A stretch of DNA of 64,000 nt from the NCBI RefSeq assembly GCF_030269925.1, contig NC_085121.1, forward strand, positions 8,883,501 through 8,947,500. Reading direction: 5' to 3'. Shown here piece after piece: positions 1 to 11,912 of the stretch (positions are counted from its first letter, which is position 1; every line of letters begins with the position of its first letter). This DNA comes from Bombyx mori (lineage: Eukaryota > Arthropoda > Insecta > Lepidoptera > Bombycidae). The translations under genes were made by a program, and so were the position numbers. The notes below the pieces were generated by a model that was not told the DNA's origin, made no database searches, and was given only the letters and a program-made list of their open reading frames with translations.

Positions 1-339
1 GTAATAGTGATGCGTTCAGTTCTCGTTCAATCACGTGAATCATTTTAAACTATAAAAGAATATTATTTCTGTTTTACAATAAAATTGTATTAAAGTGCTC
101 TAATATATGTTACTAGTAGTATGTAACGACAATCAAAATTTTTTTTTCATTACCTACCTATAATTGTTATATTTTATACATCTATAGTTTCAAATATATG
201 ATGTATTGAAAATAGTACAGTCTTACAAGTTTCCTCGCAATGTGTTCCTTAATGTTTAAAACACTCGGTATTCAGTATAGGTAGATAGGTACTATAGGAA
301 CATAATCGTACCGAAAACTCGGTATGTACAAAGCACGAC

Positions 340-402
340 TAAAATTCGAACCTCGTACCCAATATCGGCAGTTCGGCACACTAACTGTTCACTAGACAAT
401 CG
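340..402 (-). repeat. possible tRNA-like SINE head
   Basis: On the minus strand a B-box-like GAGGTTCGAATT (343-355) lies downstream of an A-box-like TAGTGAACAGTTAG (about 381-396), at tRNA-like spacing. This resembles the promoter head of insect tRNA-derived SINEs. No body or A-rich tail could be followed below 340, so this is tentative. The rest of 1-511 shows nothing I recognise. Confidence 0.3.
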
Positions 403-511
403 AGGCAACTTCATTAATTCAGGAGTTTTTTCAATCATTCACTTTGTCACAACACTATTTTTATTTCATCAAAAACTGACAACACAGTAAACGTCAGTTA
501 ACTTCGTCTAA

Positions 512-1498
512 TGCCGGCCACTCACATGCGGGAAAATATTCGTACATTGTACGAATGTTTGCGCGCATGTGAAGGGCCGTCAGACATTCATTCGCAAATT
601 TAGAAGCTGTGCAAATGGGTTCGCATACTCAATTTGCGAACCCGTTTGCGCTTCCTCCTACGCTTGTTTACGAATGTCTCACGAATTTCTCCTCCTTTTT
701 AATTCGTCAATACAGTGTTGCCAGATGACCGTGTGAATTTCCCCCCAACTTTTTTCGAAAACCCCCCGAAAATATGCTTTTTGAAGAAAAAAACCCGCAA
801 AACAGTTTTTACTTATTTTAAAGAAGAAATAATAAACCAAAAGGATTCTTTTATTTTTTAATCAAGCTATCCCTATAACTTCAACCATCTCTAAACAATT
901 ATCACGATCATATTCACTTTCGTTATTATTATTTAAAGCATACTCGTTTTCGAAGTTAAAGATATTTAACATGTCCGATGTGGGAACAAAATTTATGCAT
1001 CTATTTGGCAGTGAAAATCGAATCCTGAGAACCGCTTCGGCAGTTTCTATTGCTATTTGGTTGCATAATTTGTCCTTTATAATATTGACTTGTGAATAGT
1101 ATAGTAGACTATAATTATTCTAATAGTTATTGCAAATTGATACTCAAAAAACCTCCGAAATTTCTCCCAACTAACTTTTTCCCCCGAATGTCCCCCGAAA
1201 GAATCTTTCCCCCCGAATTTCCCCCCCAAGGTCGAAAAACCCCCCGAATTTGCATGGAATCCCCCCCATCTGGCAACTGTGCGTCAATAGAACATTGAAG
1301 AGAAAAAGAGTTTTGAATTCTTTCTCAAACATCATTAACAGCCATGCTGTTTTTATGGGATTTCTTTTGATGAAGATACGCTACATAGTAGACGTCACGA
1401 ACTATGAAAATGGCGATACGTCCGTTACTTTCGCAATCGTCGACGCAACTGGGCAAACGAATGTGTGGGAGACTACGCGAAGGTACGAGTGGCCGGCA
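512..1498. mobile_element. Harbinger-like non-autonomous element, copy 1
   Basis: The left end TGCCGGCCACTCACAT follows a TAA, and the right end is the inverse GAGTGGCCGGCA followed by TTA. Most of the interior matches the element at 38550-39179, but copy 1 lacks about 80 bp that encode the start of a MADF-like ORF and about 180 bp of the right arm, and it carries a nested hAT MITE at 713-1281. The minus-strand MADF homologous stretch (about 1290-1365) contains an in-frame stop. The 3-bp target site and the MADF remnant point to PIF/Harbinger. The flanking triplets (TAA, TTA) do not match, so the right end may be rearranged. Confidence 0.65.
713..1281. mobile_element. hAT-type MITE nested in copy 1
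   Basis: It starts CAGTGTTGCCAGATG and ends with the inverse of CACAGTTGCCAGATG, flanked by an exact 8-bp direct repeat CGTCAATA (705-712 and 1282-1289). An 8-bp duplication and CAGTG..GCCA termini are classical for hAT elements. Removing it restores sequence collinear with the Harbinger-like copy at 38.5 kb. It has no coding capacity. Both ends hold C-runs (G-runs on the minus strand) in a CCCCCCGAA-type repeat. Confidence 0.85.
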
Positions 1499-1729
1499 TT
1501 ATGCACAGCATTCCCTAATATTACAAGAGCAATCTGATTTAAGGATGAAAAATGAAAAAAACCACAATACTACACATCGAAAAAGAAGTTTCACTTTATT
1601 TATGTGCGCCAAGTTACAAGCGTTTTTTTCTTTAATCAGTTTTTGGAAAGTAAACATTCTGGTTGATCCACATCTTCCGACTCTACAGAAAGACTGTCAG
1701 TGATCATTCCGCTTTCATTTTCGGGAGTC

Positions 1730-1975
1730 CTCTACCCTATGGTTTGTAAAAAGAGTGAACTGCTTAGGCTAGCCGTGCCTACTCTTGCCTATTAGGCCAA
1801 CCTGGCCTACATAGCAGCAAACCACCGTTAACGTCGAATGTCTTCATAGTGATAAACTCCCGAGCAATAGGGAGTCCCTCGCCTTCTCCGTTGAGCTCTT
1901 AAACTCACTACCTCCCACCTGTTCTGCTGAAGTTGTGAAGGTTTTCGTAGTAGCTCTCAATCAAAAAAAATCTGT
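1730..1975 (+). repeat. degenerate retroposon tail (family C)
   Basis: The segment resembles the 3' part of the copies at 22490-22845 and 43308-43680 (CCCACCTGTTCTG, then a CTCAATCA-type end followed by A8). It is strongly diverged. Confidence 0.4.
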
Positions 1976-2465
1976 TGTAATATGTAATAATGGTGGACTA
2001 TTAACTATTTAATTTTTGAGAAAATTATACAACTCAAGACGCAACGTTCATCGATTGGATTTAACATCTCGGGTTCAATACTATTTCGTCTCATCAATTT
2101 CATTCCGTTTAAACTCTTAACTAATTTCAAATAAATCGACTTCATTATATTTAGCCTTGATAATAATTCAATTTTCTAAGATAAATTTATATAGTATGGT
2201 TTTTACGTAAATGACAACGACTAGGCTAAAGGAACAGAAACCAATGGGTATTATAAACACAAGGGTCTGTCTGCCATTTTAAAATTATATTCGGTTGTAA
2301 TGGCGGATAGACGCTTTACTACATCGCCGTACTAAAAATAGGATTATAGATTTTGCGATTGTCTTTCTTTGTCGTTGTACTCATTTTACGCGATATTAGA
2401 TCCTGGTACGCAATTGACATCGTAATATATAATTTTCACTTGCTCTTGTTTCCAAGAGCCCGCTA

Positions 2466-5400
2466 ATGATGGAAGGCCCACCAAATCGTGGTTTCCGTGG
2501 TGGAGGACGCGGTGGACCACCAGGAATGAGGGGAAGAGGTGGTTTCGATGTACGTGGACGGTAAGTGACTAGTTAAATTTTTTAGCCCCCTTTGTGTGAG
2601 TACATGCAGAATTTTGCGATAGCGTCACAGATTGAGGTTATCTCATTTAGAAATAATTTGAATAATTTATAATATAAGGCAAATTTGTTCCAAAATTATT
2701 TATGACTACTGATTTACTAGCTTTTTAGGATGTACCTTTCATTTGGTGTTTGGTTTTTAGGGGTGGATTTGGCATGAGAGGTCGCGGTGGACCACCTAGG
2801 GGCGGGCCGCCTATGCGTGGAGGCCCACGTGGTTTCGGAGGTGGCCCGATGCGCGGAGGCGGTGATCGAGGGGGAAGATTTCCACCTGGACCGCAAGGAC
2901 CTGGTCCACATCCAGTACCTACCATTGAGTCGCGTGGTGCACCACCTCCACGTAAGAAAAATATTAAAAGATCACTTTATGGCTGTCGGTGGAACAATAC
3001 AATAATTTGTATTGCTCTCAAACTACAATAATAAAAATATTGAATAATCGAGGATAAATCATGGTCATCCGAGTCCCAACTTAATTTCTCTGTACCATGC
3101 GAACACCAATAGTTAAAATAATTATACCAGCTACATATTTAAATATATATAGATAATTAAGTTTACTCATATGTACAAACAAATGTTTGGGTTTGGGGGC
3201 CTAGAAAGAAAAACTTCAAATTTTACTAAATAGATCAAACATTAGGGATCACAATTTTAATTGGTTGACTAACAATAATAGAAGAGTCTGGAATAATGTT
3301 AACAAAAAATGAAAATTTTCATTTTAATGCCTAATTTTTTTGTACATTTTTGTCATTCCCATTTTATGAATAAATTCAAAAAAGACAATATTTATTATCC
3401 CAACCACCATTTGTGTCATTTTGCAGATTTTATTTTTCTATTGTGGAAGCTAGAATGAAAAATTTACTACATTTTTTTCCCTAGATGGTGGATTAAACAG
3501 TTTAAGGTTTACTTGGTGTAAAGTAGTTACTGGAACCCATAGAGAAAACAGTGTAATTACTGCTATCTAATTTGAGACAGGTCGACGTTTCAGTGGCATG
3601 CAGGCCAGGTGATGTAGCTTGCCTGAATTATGTTTTACTAGTAAATGTCAGTTTGCGATCCTAGTATGCTAGTAATGCTAGTAAATGCTCTATAAATTAA
3701 TTGGGCATTCCTGGAAATTACTACATGCTTGGCATTTTGATTGTTTGTATATGAACACTCAACTGCATGTAATGACATTTATAATGTTTTTGTTGTTGAA
3801 AGTTGTTGAGGTGGTAAAAATGTATTATCTACTAATGTAAAAGTAAAGGTTGCATGTATTCCATTCTCATGCAAGTTTTCATGATTGAACCAAAATAAAG
3901 CAAGTGTAGTGTACCAGGATGTTCTCGTTAGGTGGTGGCTTTAACAATAGAGGGGGGCCTGGTGGTATGAGAGGCAGAGGTGGTAGAGGCCGAGGAGACT
4001 TCGGACAGCGTGGTGATAGAGGTGCTGGTCGTGGAGGAATGCCAATGAGAGGTATTCAATTTTAAATTGAAATCCATACATTTTACAAGTTTTTAAAAAT
4101 GACATTAAACAGAACTTTTCCTGTTTAAATTATTAAGTGACTTTGTGTTATGGTTGTGCAGAAGCTTATTAGTAATGTGAAGAGTTATGTTGTCATTTGA
4201 TGTTTACAATTAAATATATTATTAAAATTTTCACTAGGTCGTGGTGGAAGAGGTGGCCATGGTCCACCTCCAGGTCCTCCCGGACCAGCTCCGGGAGTTG
4301 TGCCTCCAGTGGTGGGTCCTGTGCAACCACCACCGCGTCCCGCACCACCACATGCTGCCGGTGCGCCTGTAGCTCAGCCACAGGGTCCTCCCTTCAAGCG
4401 TGGTGGAGGTGTAATACGTGGTGGACCCAGTGGACCTCCTAAACGTGGCAGGTTTGTAGACTATTTAAATGGAATACCTACAAATAGTGTGTGGGTATTA
4501 GGTATTGTGCTATGAAATGCATGTTGTTGTAAATATTGATTCAGCTAACTGCCCCTGTGGCCATGAAATTAACAAAAATGTGTATTGTGAATTTGCTTTA
4601 ACAAGCAGTGCCACCAGATTTCACTCTTATTAAATTAATAACATTTAAAAAAATGAAACATGTAGCATGTTTCTACAATAAAGACTTCTTTGTTTTACTC
4701 TGGTCCATAAATTATCATTATGGTAGAATGCATGAAAGATCACCAACCAGCGAACACTATCTCAATATTCCCATGGTCTTGCCCAGATCATGTCATTTAC
4801 CATTATTAAAAATAAATAATTATTAAATTATAAATCCTTGTGGGAAATGTTATCCTAATTAGTTTACCCAGTTTTGTATGATTGTATAACACCCAAACAT
4901 AACTTTCAAATATTTATTATTATAATTGATTTTTTACATATATTAAACATTCTATTGTTAGCAATTTTCTCTAAAATTAATCAAGCATAAAAGTTATATA
5001 ACATTGAACATACATTTTTAACTACAATAATAACTGTTCGTGTGTTATAGATTTGAAGGCCCACGTGGTGGAGGTAGGGGATCTGTTGGACATCCACCTC
5101 CTCAATCAAATGGATATGTACCATCGTAAGTGTTTTTTTTTCCATAAGTAGTGATTTTGTCTCAGTGTTGGACATTGCAATATTTTCTTTATAACATTTT
5201 TTTTAAGTTATATTAAGTATAAATAAATGATGAACCAAGAATACGATAGGAATGTGCCGTCTGATACAAAAATGACGATTATTCAATATCTGATGTATAA
5301 GTATTTATATCAAAAGTCCTTAGATCAAGGCAATAATCTATAGTAATAAGAATTTTATCTGTTTAGACACACTGGATATCAGCCATATGAGCCACCAACT

Positions 5401-7217
5401 GCTGATATTTATACACAACAATCATACAGTGCACCAAGGTAAGCTAGAATAAAACTAAGATTAAAATTTATTTGAAAATTGATTATTAGCCTTAGCTGTT
5501 CTGAGTGAAATTCTGACGAACCCAACAATAATTTTAAAAATATAATTATATATATACAGATAAAATTATCAAAATGATGATTACGAATCTAACAGATAGG
5601 AATTGCCGTCTGAAACATACATGCAGAAAATTAGATCCTGACGATTAATATGCATTTTTTAGATACATGTTGACATTGATTGTATTGTAATGTCAATCTC
5701 GTTGTTGTAGCTCATATCAAGATGGTGGTTACTCTGCACCGGCAGCTGCTCAGGTCACTTCTGGATATAGTTCCAGTGGTTATGGGGCGGGCTATGGATA
5801 CTCAACAGGTGGTCCAGGAAGTTACGAAAATGATGGTTACAGGTCAGTCAAACTTTATAAAAAAAATTAATACGTTTTACTTTTAAGTTCTTAATAAATA
5901 ACAATAGCCACAAAAGTTATGGTACGGAGATGACCTAATCATTAACAGGTGTTAGTTGAACTGTTTTTAAATATTATTATTACTTTTTTGAGAAGGTGAC
6001 TTACGAACCAATGCAGTCTGTGATTAAGGAGGGCCCTATGTTTATTGAAAAAAATAGTTGAGTTTAAAATCAGTAAGAAGATAAATATAAATTTAAAAAA
6101 CAATACTCTAAATGAATGTGTTAATGCAATAAAAAAATGCTAAAATATTTTAACCAAAAAAATTGTAAAAATTACTATCATATCTAATAATTACAAAATT
6201 TCAGATTTAATCTTCATTACTAAATACTCTTAAAACCTTGTACCAGTAGCCTTGTAATTTTATTTTGTACAGTAGGCTGAATTCTATTGTTGATAAGGGG
6301 CTGAGAAAGCATACCCATAGATTCTGTTTAATAAAATATTAATAATATCAAGTTCTTTAAGCTAGTATTTGGAACAGCATTACATTAATTATTATTAAAA
6401 ACGAAAACCCCAAATGATTATATAATATCACTCCAGTACAAACATGTGGCGTTATTATACATGAGTAGTTATTGATCGCAAAATATATTGTTAATATAGC
6501 GGCGGAGTGGGCGGGGCGGGTGACGCCGGTTACGGAGCAGCAGAGTCCGCATACGGCGGCGCTGCCTCCGCGTACGACACGTATTCACAACCCGCCTACA
6601 ACTCCTATCCGCCCCAACAACAGTACTCTAACAGCTATGGTAAGTTTGGAAAATACTGAACTACCAAGGGACAGATTATGTTTTAGCTTACTTTGACGAA
6701 ATCTCTTAATTTATTTGTGTGATTCAATATTTACTTTAAGTTACAAATAAATAAATAAATGGTCTGTATTGGAAGTGCTTGCTTGTCGACTTAATGATGT
6801 ATCGTCAGGAAACTTATCAAAATTATATCAGTATGAGCGCAGTGCATTTAAATAGTTCTTGTACCCAGGTTGGTTTAAAAACTGTTTGGCAATCTTAGAT
6901 TTAATAAACTAGATGTTTAAATACTACATACAGTATTCCTTGACCACAGTGCATTCTAGAATAATGATAGTCCACTAAAAATGAAGAAAACATATAGCAT
7001 AATGAATGAATAAGACATAAATAAAAAAATAATTATATTTATAATTTAGGTTAAATAATTTTGGTGACACAACTAGAGCAAAACATTAGTAAATGAATAT
7101 CCCCAACGCCCCAACTGAGAAATTACATATTGGTAATTATTGAACATGGTGTAAAACTATAAAACATAACAATATTACAGTTTGTGTATAATTGTTTGTA
7201 TTACAGGCAGTTGGTGA
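2466..7217 (+). CDS. RGG- and SYG-rich low-complexity protein, putative RNA-associated
   Basis: Nine exons join in frame with GT-AG borders: 2466-2560, 2761-2951, 3932-4051, 4238-4451, 5051-5125, 5367-5438, 5711-5842, 6500-6639 and 7207-7217, giving 349 residues. The N-terminal half is built of RGG, GMRGRGG and GPP repeats (about residues 1-210); a proline-rich stretch follows in exon 4, and the C-terminal third is a Tyr/Ser/Gly/Gln prion-like segment ending SYGSW. I see no RRM, zinc finger, KH or helicase motif. RGG plus SYG-rich composition is typical of RNA-binding or condensate-forming proteins (FUS/hnRNP-like), so an RNA-related nuclear role is inferred, not shown. Two ATGs are adjacent (2466, 2469); the first is chosen. 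Introns 5 and 6 contain snoRNA candidates. The last coding exon supplies only Ser-Trp-stop, and AATAAA-like signals follow from about 7238. I do not recognise a named orthologue. Confidence 0.85.
3478..3590 (-). repeat. degenerate Bm1-like SINE fragment
   Basis: It lies in intron 2 of the RGG gene. The order CCTAGATGG.., GTTACTGGAACCCATAG, TTGAGACAGG matches the minus-strand Bm1 body seen at 34.1 and 35.2 kb, with many changes. Confidence 0.4.
5225..5295 (+). ncRNA. box C/D snoRNA candidate, copy a
   Basis: Within intron 5 of the RGG gene, box C ATGATGA (5227-5233), box D' CTGA (5261-5264), box C' ATGACGA (5272-5278) and box D CTGA (5290-5293) occur in canonical order and spacing. Short AT-rich flanks could form a weak terminal stem. 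The guide upstream of D' reads GATAGGAATGTGCCGT and is almost identical to that of copy b in the next intron. Intronic placement in a highly expressed type of host gene is usual for animal snoRNAs. The rRNA or snRNA target was not identified. Confidence 0.75.
5572..5643 (+). ncRNA. box C/D snoRNA candidate, copy b
   Basis: Within intron 6 of the RGG gene, box C ATGATGA (5574-5580), D' CTGA (5610-5613) and D CTGA (5638-5641) are present; box C' is not clear. The D' guide GATAGGAATTGCCGT differs from copy a by one base, so this looks like a paralogue that moved to the neighbouring intron. The conserved stretch stops near both boxes while the rest of the introns differs, which supports a selected small RNA. 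Confidence 0.65.
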
Positions 7218-8689
7218 TCTGTTTGATTGTAACAGAATAAAATTAACATCTTTAACTTCGATCTAAAGATAATTAATATCTGTATAAAGTGGATGAAATA
7301 TCTCAAGTTATTGGATGTACAACAGAAACAAGTATTGAATTAGGTGTTGTGAAAATCAGATTAACGAGAAATACAAAAACGAACTACAAGATGCAAGAAC
7401 AAACCAGTATAAATAATTGATAGACAAATTTAATTTGTAGTGACGGACTTTGTTTGAAAAGTCAGACAAACAAAGTAAGATGAACTAGAACATTAGGTTT
7501 TATTACTGACTTATGACTGGCTTAAAAGAATGTCCTATACTAATAAAATTATTTAGAGCAAGATCAGAATATTGTAATTCCAGAATTGTATTTTAGGGTT
7601 AACATTTTATTAAGTACCTTTTCTTGGTATGGCACCCATGATGTTTTAGTGAATAAGAACTTAATTTTTAATAAAAGTATAAAATTAATGTTTGTGTATA
7701 CTTTATTTACGAAACTCATGAAATCACAGCTTTTTTGTTAGGTGGTAAACGGTCGAATAATACCTAAACACAATATGATGGAATTGAAAAGAACTTGGTA
7801 CTCAAACAAAATTAAAACAAAATCAGGAACTAATTTGTGGTTTCAAAGTGAGTTGTTAGGGGTTTATTTTCAGTTATTTTGAAAGTTATGAAAATAACAA
7901 TGGATGTTCTTAGTAAATTAATATATTGGGCTTACTTGATAGAAAATGTTAGATTTACAAATAGCCAGTCAATAAAGCGTTAAGCATCAACTAATAAATT
8001 TAAATTATTTAAAGGACACAAAAAGGATAATTTGTACACTTAACTACACTATTATCATGAAAGGAACCAAAAGAGTCTAAAAGAGAAAGAACCAAAATCA
8101 GTAAAAAAAAATACATTCTGAATGTAATTATTATAAATATGAACTTCTAAATTTATTATAATTACATATCTATTTGAATTATATCCTTAATGAGATAAAA
8201 AGATCGATATTCGAATATAAATTTCGTATTTTATTGTATGACTGTATATAAGTATGTATAAAATAATAAAAAGCACTGAAATTGACAAAAGTACAAAACT
8301 TAAAATAGATATATCCACTCACAGAAAAGTCTTGACCTTATAATGTTCATAAACGTAAAATGGGGTATGCACATAAATATATAGAAAGAAAAAAAAAACG
8401 TTTGAAAAATAGGAAGGAAGGTTTCACTGTGGATTTATTCAAGTGACCATCTTAATGTTGTAAGACAACATGAAAGCAACGCAAGCTACAAATGCTTATG
8501 TTTATTTAGTAATTTTATTGAAATTAAAGCGAATGAAACTATAATTCGAAATACAATAGTACAATTGTGTACATATATTTTTTTTTAGGAGAGAAATTAC
8601 TAGATTATATTATGTAAATTGACATTTAAAAACACCTAAATAGTATAGTAGAAATTATATTTAAAAAATGATATCTATACTAATTTATA
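7218..8689 (+). other. 3' UTR and AT-rich intergenic DNA
   Basis: The likely 3' UTR of the RGG gene begins here, with AATAAAATT soon after the stop (about 7238). No other gene, RNA or clear repeat was seen in this stretch. Confidence 0.5.
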
Positions 8690-8960
8690 AATCTACAGTG
8701 GTTTTTACGGATGTTCCGTTATAACTACTGAACCGTGCATCTAATTGACTTGAAACTTGGTATTCATGTAAAAAATACATGTACTTAATGGATAGGCTAA
8801 TATTTATATGAGTGTTGAACTCCCTACACCAGTTGCGGGGGCGTTAATGATGAGAATTTTTGTGGGGGTGAGAAATAATAATGTTAATTTTAAATGCCTA
8901 GCGAAGCGGGCGGATACAGCTGGTATCTTATAAAGCACTTCTCAAGGGTATGAGTTTTAA
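8690..8960 (+). repeat. unclassified interspersed repeat
   Basis: The stretch beginning near ATAACTACTGAACCG and continuing through TTGAAACTTGGTATTCATG and GCGAAGCGGGCGG has the look of a common lepidopteran dispersed repeat (Helitron- or RTE-associated). No end or target duplication was found. Confidence 0.3.
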
Positions 8961-9029
8961 CCTACTAAGACTAGAATCTGAAAGTTGAAATGTAAAATAA
9001 TATCATTATGCAAGAAAAGAGAAAGCTTA

Positions 9030-9201
9030 AAAATACTTGTCGATTTCTTGACTAGCTAAGTATGGAATATTTTGCGGTAGGCAGCGGCTTGGCTCTGCTC
9101 CTGGCATTGCTGAAGTCCATGGGCGACGGTAACCACTCACCATCAGGTGGGCCGTATGCCCGTCTGCCTACAAAGGCAATAAAAAAAAAAAAAAAAAAAA
9201 A
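9030..9201 (+). mobile_element. 5'-truncated non-LTR retrotransposon tail (family D)
   Basis: The 3' end GGTAACCACTCACCATCAGG..CTGCCTACAAAGGCAAT is followed by more than 20 A. It is the same 3' end, in opposite orientation, as the copies at 36228-36660 and 59905-60360, which also encode a reverse-transcriptase C-terminal tail. Confidence 0.65.
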
Positions 9202-9213
9202 ATATAAAACTAC

Positions 9214-9422
9214 TAGCTGACCCGGCAAACGCTGGTTTGCCATATACATTATTTTTAGGATACTTTTCTTGGGTGCCCCATTTAGGGGTGTGAAAAATAG
9301 ATGGTAACCTATTGTCAGACCTACACGATGTGCAAACAAAATTTCATGAGAATCGGTTGAGCCATTTCGAAGGAGTTTGGCAACAAACAGCGGGACACGA
9401 GAATTGTATATACTAGATTTAT
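9214..9422 (+). repeat. CTAGCTGACCCGGC-type dispersed repeat
   Basis: It begins CTAGCTGACCCGGCAAACG right after the poly-A of the previous element and ends TATACTAGATTT. It includes a GAGAATCGGTTGAGCCATTT motif often seen in insect repeats. The class is uncertain (Helitron-like is one option). Confidence 0.4.
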
Positions 9423-11723
9423 ACAATAAAACTATTTATACATAGGTATCTATATAAAGAAAATTTATCCTAACTACCACGGTATCGATAAAAGCCACGA
9501 AGAAATGACAATTCCGAATGTGTACAATGTTTGCGTACACTTTAACATTACTAGTTTATTTATGTAAAGATTTTTTAGATTACAATTATGGGTGAATTCA
9601 TTATAATGAAATGAATCTGGTATAATATGATAGTAAAGTTGCAGTACATGTGAAGTTAAATTATTCTACAAAATTGCATTGGAGCTCTGGAAGTTAATTA
9701 TGACGCACCATATCTTTACTAAAAACAGGTAATGTGTAAATTTTTGCGTACTTAAAAAATAAACCTAAGATAAGTTGATGAAGAAAATATTTTTTAAGAA
9801 ATCACATATTTATACAGTGCAGTGCTTACATATTTATAATACAATTAGCGTGTAACTTCACAAGAAGTGAATAATCCTAGAAGCTCATACGCTTTTTTGT
9901 GCGACCTCAGAAAATTTATTCAATGACTTATCAGAGCTTTACAAATCCGTTATAACAAGACTCAATAAGTATTATTCATATGGTATAAATTAATCATTTT
10001 CATTCTGAATAAGCGGAAAATTGAACGATAAGTATTTGTTACTCTTTTTTTTTTTTATTTAAGATAAGATACTTTGCGTATTAACGTTAGCATTGTACTC
10101 ACGAACCCCGTGAGAAAGTTCCCCGATAAGTTGCCCTCAGAAATGCTTCGAATATAATTAGAAACATCTGATACCTTAATAGGTATTTCATTGAGATCAT
10201 CGACGACTTAAGTATAAATAAATTAAATTAAAAACCAATGACTATAACGACCATCGTTAAATTAACGAACGATAATAGCGCGATTTATGAAAAATGTTCG
10301 TTGGTGGAACAAACACGACCTGGAGAACTAATTAAAAAAAATCTGGTATGTATATGTAGGTATGCTAAATATGTAAAAATTGAAATGAAATCTGATTAAC
10401 CTTAAGCCTTCATTTTATGCTTTTTATAATTATCATCGTAAACGTTCTAATTTTTTTTATAATAATAAAATAGTAATAAAAGTTGTGATGCATTTGTGTG
10501 AAAAATAAAGGCAAAGAATAATAATCAAATAGCAACCGATATTAGGTTAACTATTAAAATTATTTTATTAATATCGGTCCTTAACATCAATATTTAAATT
10601 AATCGGACGTCTTAAACTCTAATTAGAATTACGGCGAATTTCACTGCGTAAAGTTCATACTAATAAAAGTGTGATAAAAAGGGACAGAATGTGCTGTCAG
10701 TTAAACAAAATTGCATAAATAGTTGTGTACAAACAGCAATGGTAATAATCCAGCACACCAATTGAAGTAATGTTGAATATAAAATTCTATGTTTAAGCGG
10801 TGAGTGACACACAATTCGATTAAATAAATAATTATAATAAAACTTTCAAATATACCGATCATTGTGAACATCTATTGAATTAAATCAAATTCTGGTAATA
10901 CAATATATGAGTCGTCTATTATCAAAGGTGGCAATCTGTGCATTTGGACAAATATTTTTTATTGATATGTCAATACAGATTGATTTGAATATAATCGTCT
11001 CCTTCAAAGAATACGGTTCAAAACCTGCATTAAATAAAGGTTAATAGTTAACCTGTTATTTATCTAAGATGTCGTTCCGAAGAGTTTTGTAACTGCCAAT
11101 GGAATACAAAGTCAATAATTCGTTTTTCTGATTTACCAATCATTGTCCAAAAGTCAGATTGCCAGCTTTGATAATAGTCGACTCATATATATGTAGGTCA
11201 TTAATGAATTATAAACTCATACCCAAAACTGCAGTGCGCAATGATTACATTATTACTATTTTAAGCTTTAAATAATTTTTATTCATCCTTTTCGAGGTAG
11301 ATAAGCCAATAGAAAATGGATTTTGAAAAATGACGTTATTATTAAAGTTCATATCTTGTCCAAGGCAAGTAATGGAATTTAGAGTATACAAGGAATATAG
11401 TAAGAATACACGTCATGTTACGCAATCGTTTGGGGTTGTGAAACTGAATGCGTGCAATAAAACTGGATAAGAAAATGACTTGTAACAGTCTGAAGTCATT
11501 AATATAAAGCCACACATGCTAAACAATGGTCATTGTTATTTTAAGGTTTCCACGACTAAACCATGAATGTAGGAAAAAAATGGATTTTAGGAAGAACGCT
11601 ATAAATCCTATTGTTTAAGGGTAATTATTATCACAATATAAAACAGTATTTTCCTATGTAAGTAATGACATGATGTAGGCAGAAAATTCGGCATACATGT
11701 TTGTCAAGACTGCAAACGCCAGT
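9423..11723. other. AT-rich intergenic DNA, nothing recognised
   Basis: No ORF with coding character, RNA gene or clear repeat was found on either strand. Confidence 0.5.
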
Positions 11724-11912
11724 ATATCGAGGGGGGAAAGGGTATTGGTTAAAGCGACATTTCGCTTAATATGCGACAATTATCTGTGTAATTAAAGGTC
11801 CGTTTTATTTGGTATTAGTATCAACAATTCGATGTTTTCTATTGAACTTCAATTAAGCTTACCCCATTCAAAAATGACACTTGAACCGAATAGCCTTCCA
11901 TCTCTCGATATG
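11724..11912. mobile_element. palindromic MITE, copy 1 of 3
   Basis: The left end TATATCGAGGGGGGAAAGG and the right end CCTTCCATCTCTCGATAT are inverted relatives. The interior carries GTAATTAAAGG and a CAATTAAGC/TTACCCCATTC segment. The same architecture recurs at 27703-27932 and 45418-45669. It is non-coding, and the flanking target site is probably TA-rich and not resolved. Confidence 0.7.

Noticed and set aside
1968..2050. Relationship to the fold-back arm at 48.1 kb
   Set aside because: TAATAATGG..TATTAACTATTTAAT is shared, but the match is short and AT-rich, so chance cannot be excluded.
9052..9426. Minus-strand ORF of 124 codons
   Set aside because: It spans a LINE tail, its poly-A and a second repeat; no protein-like features.
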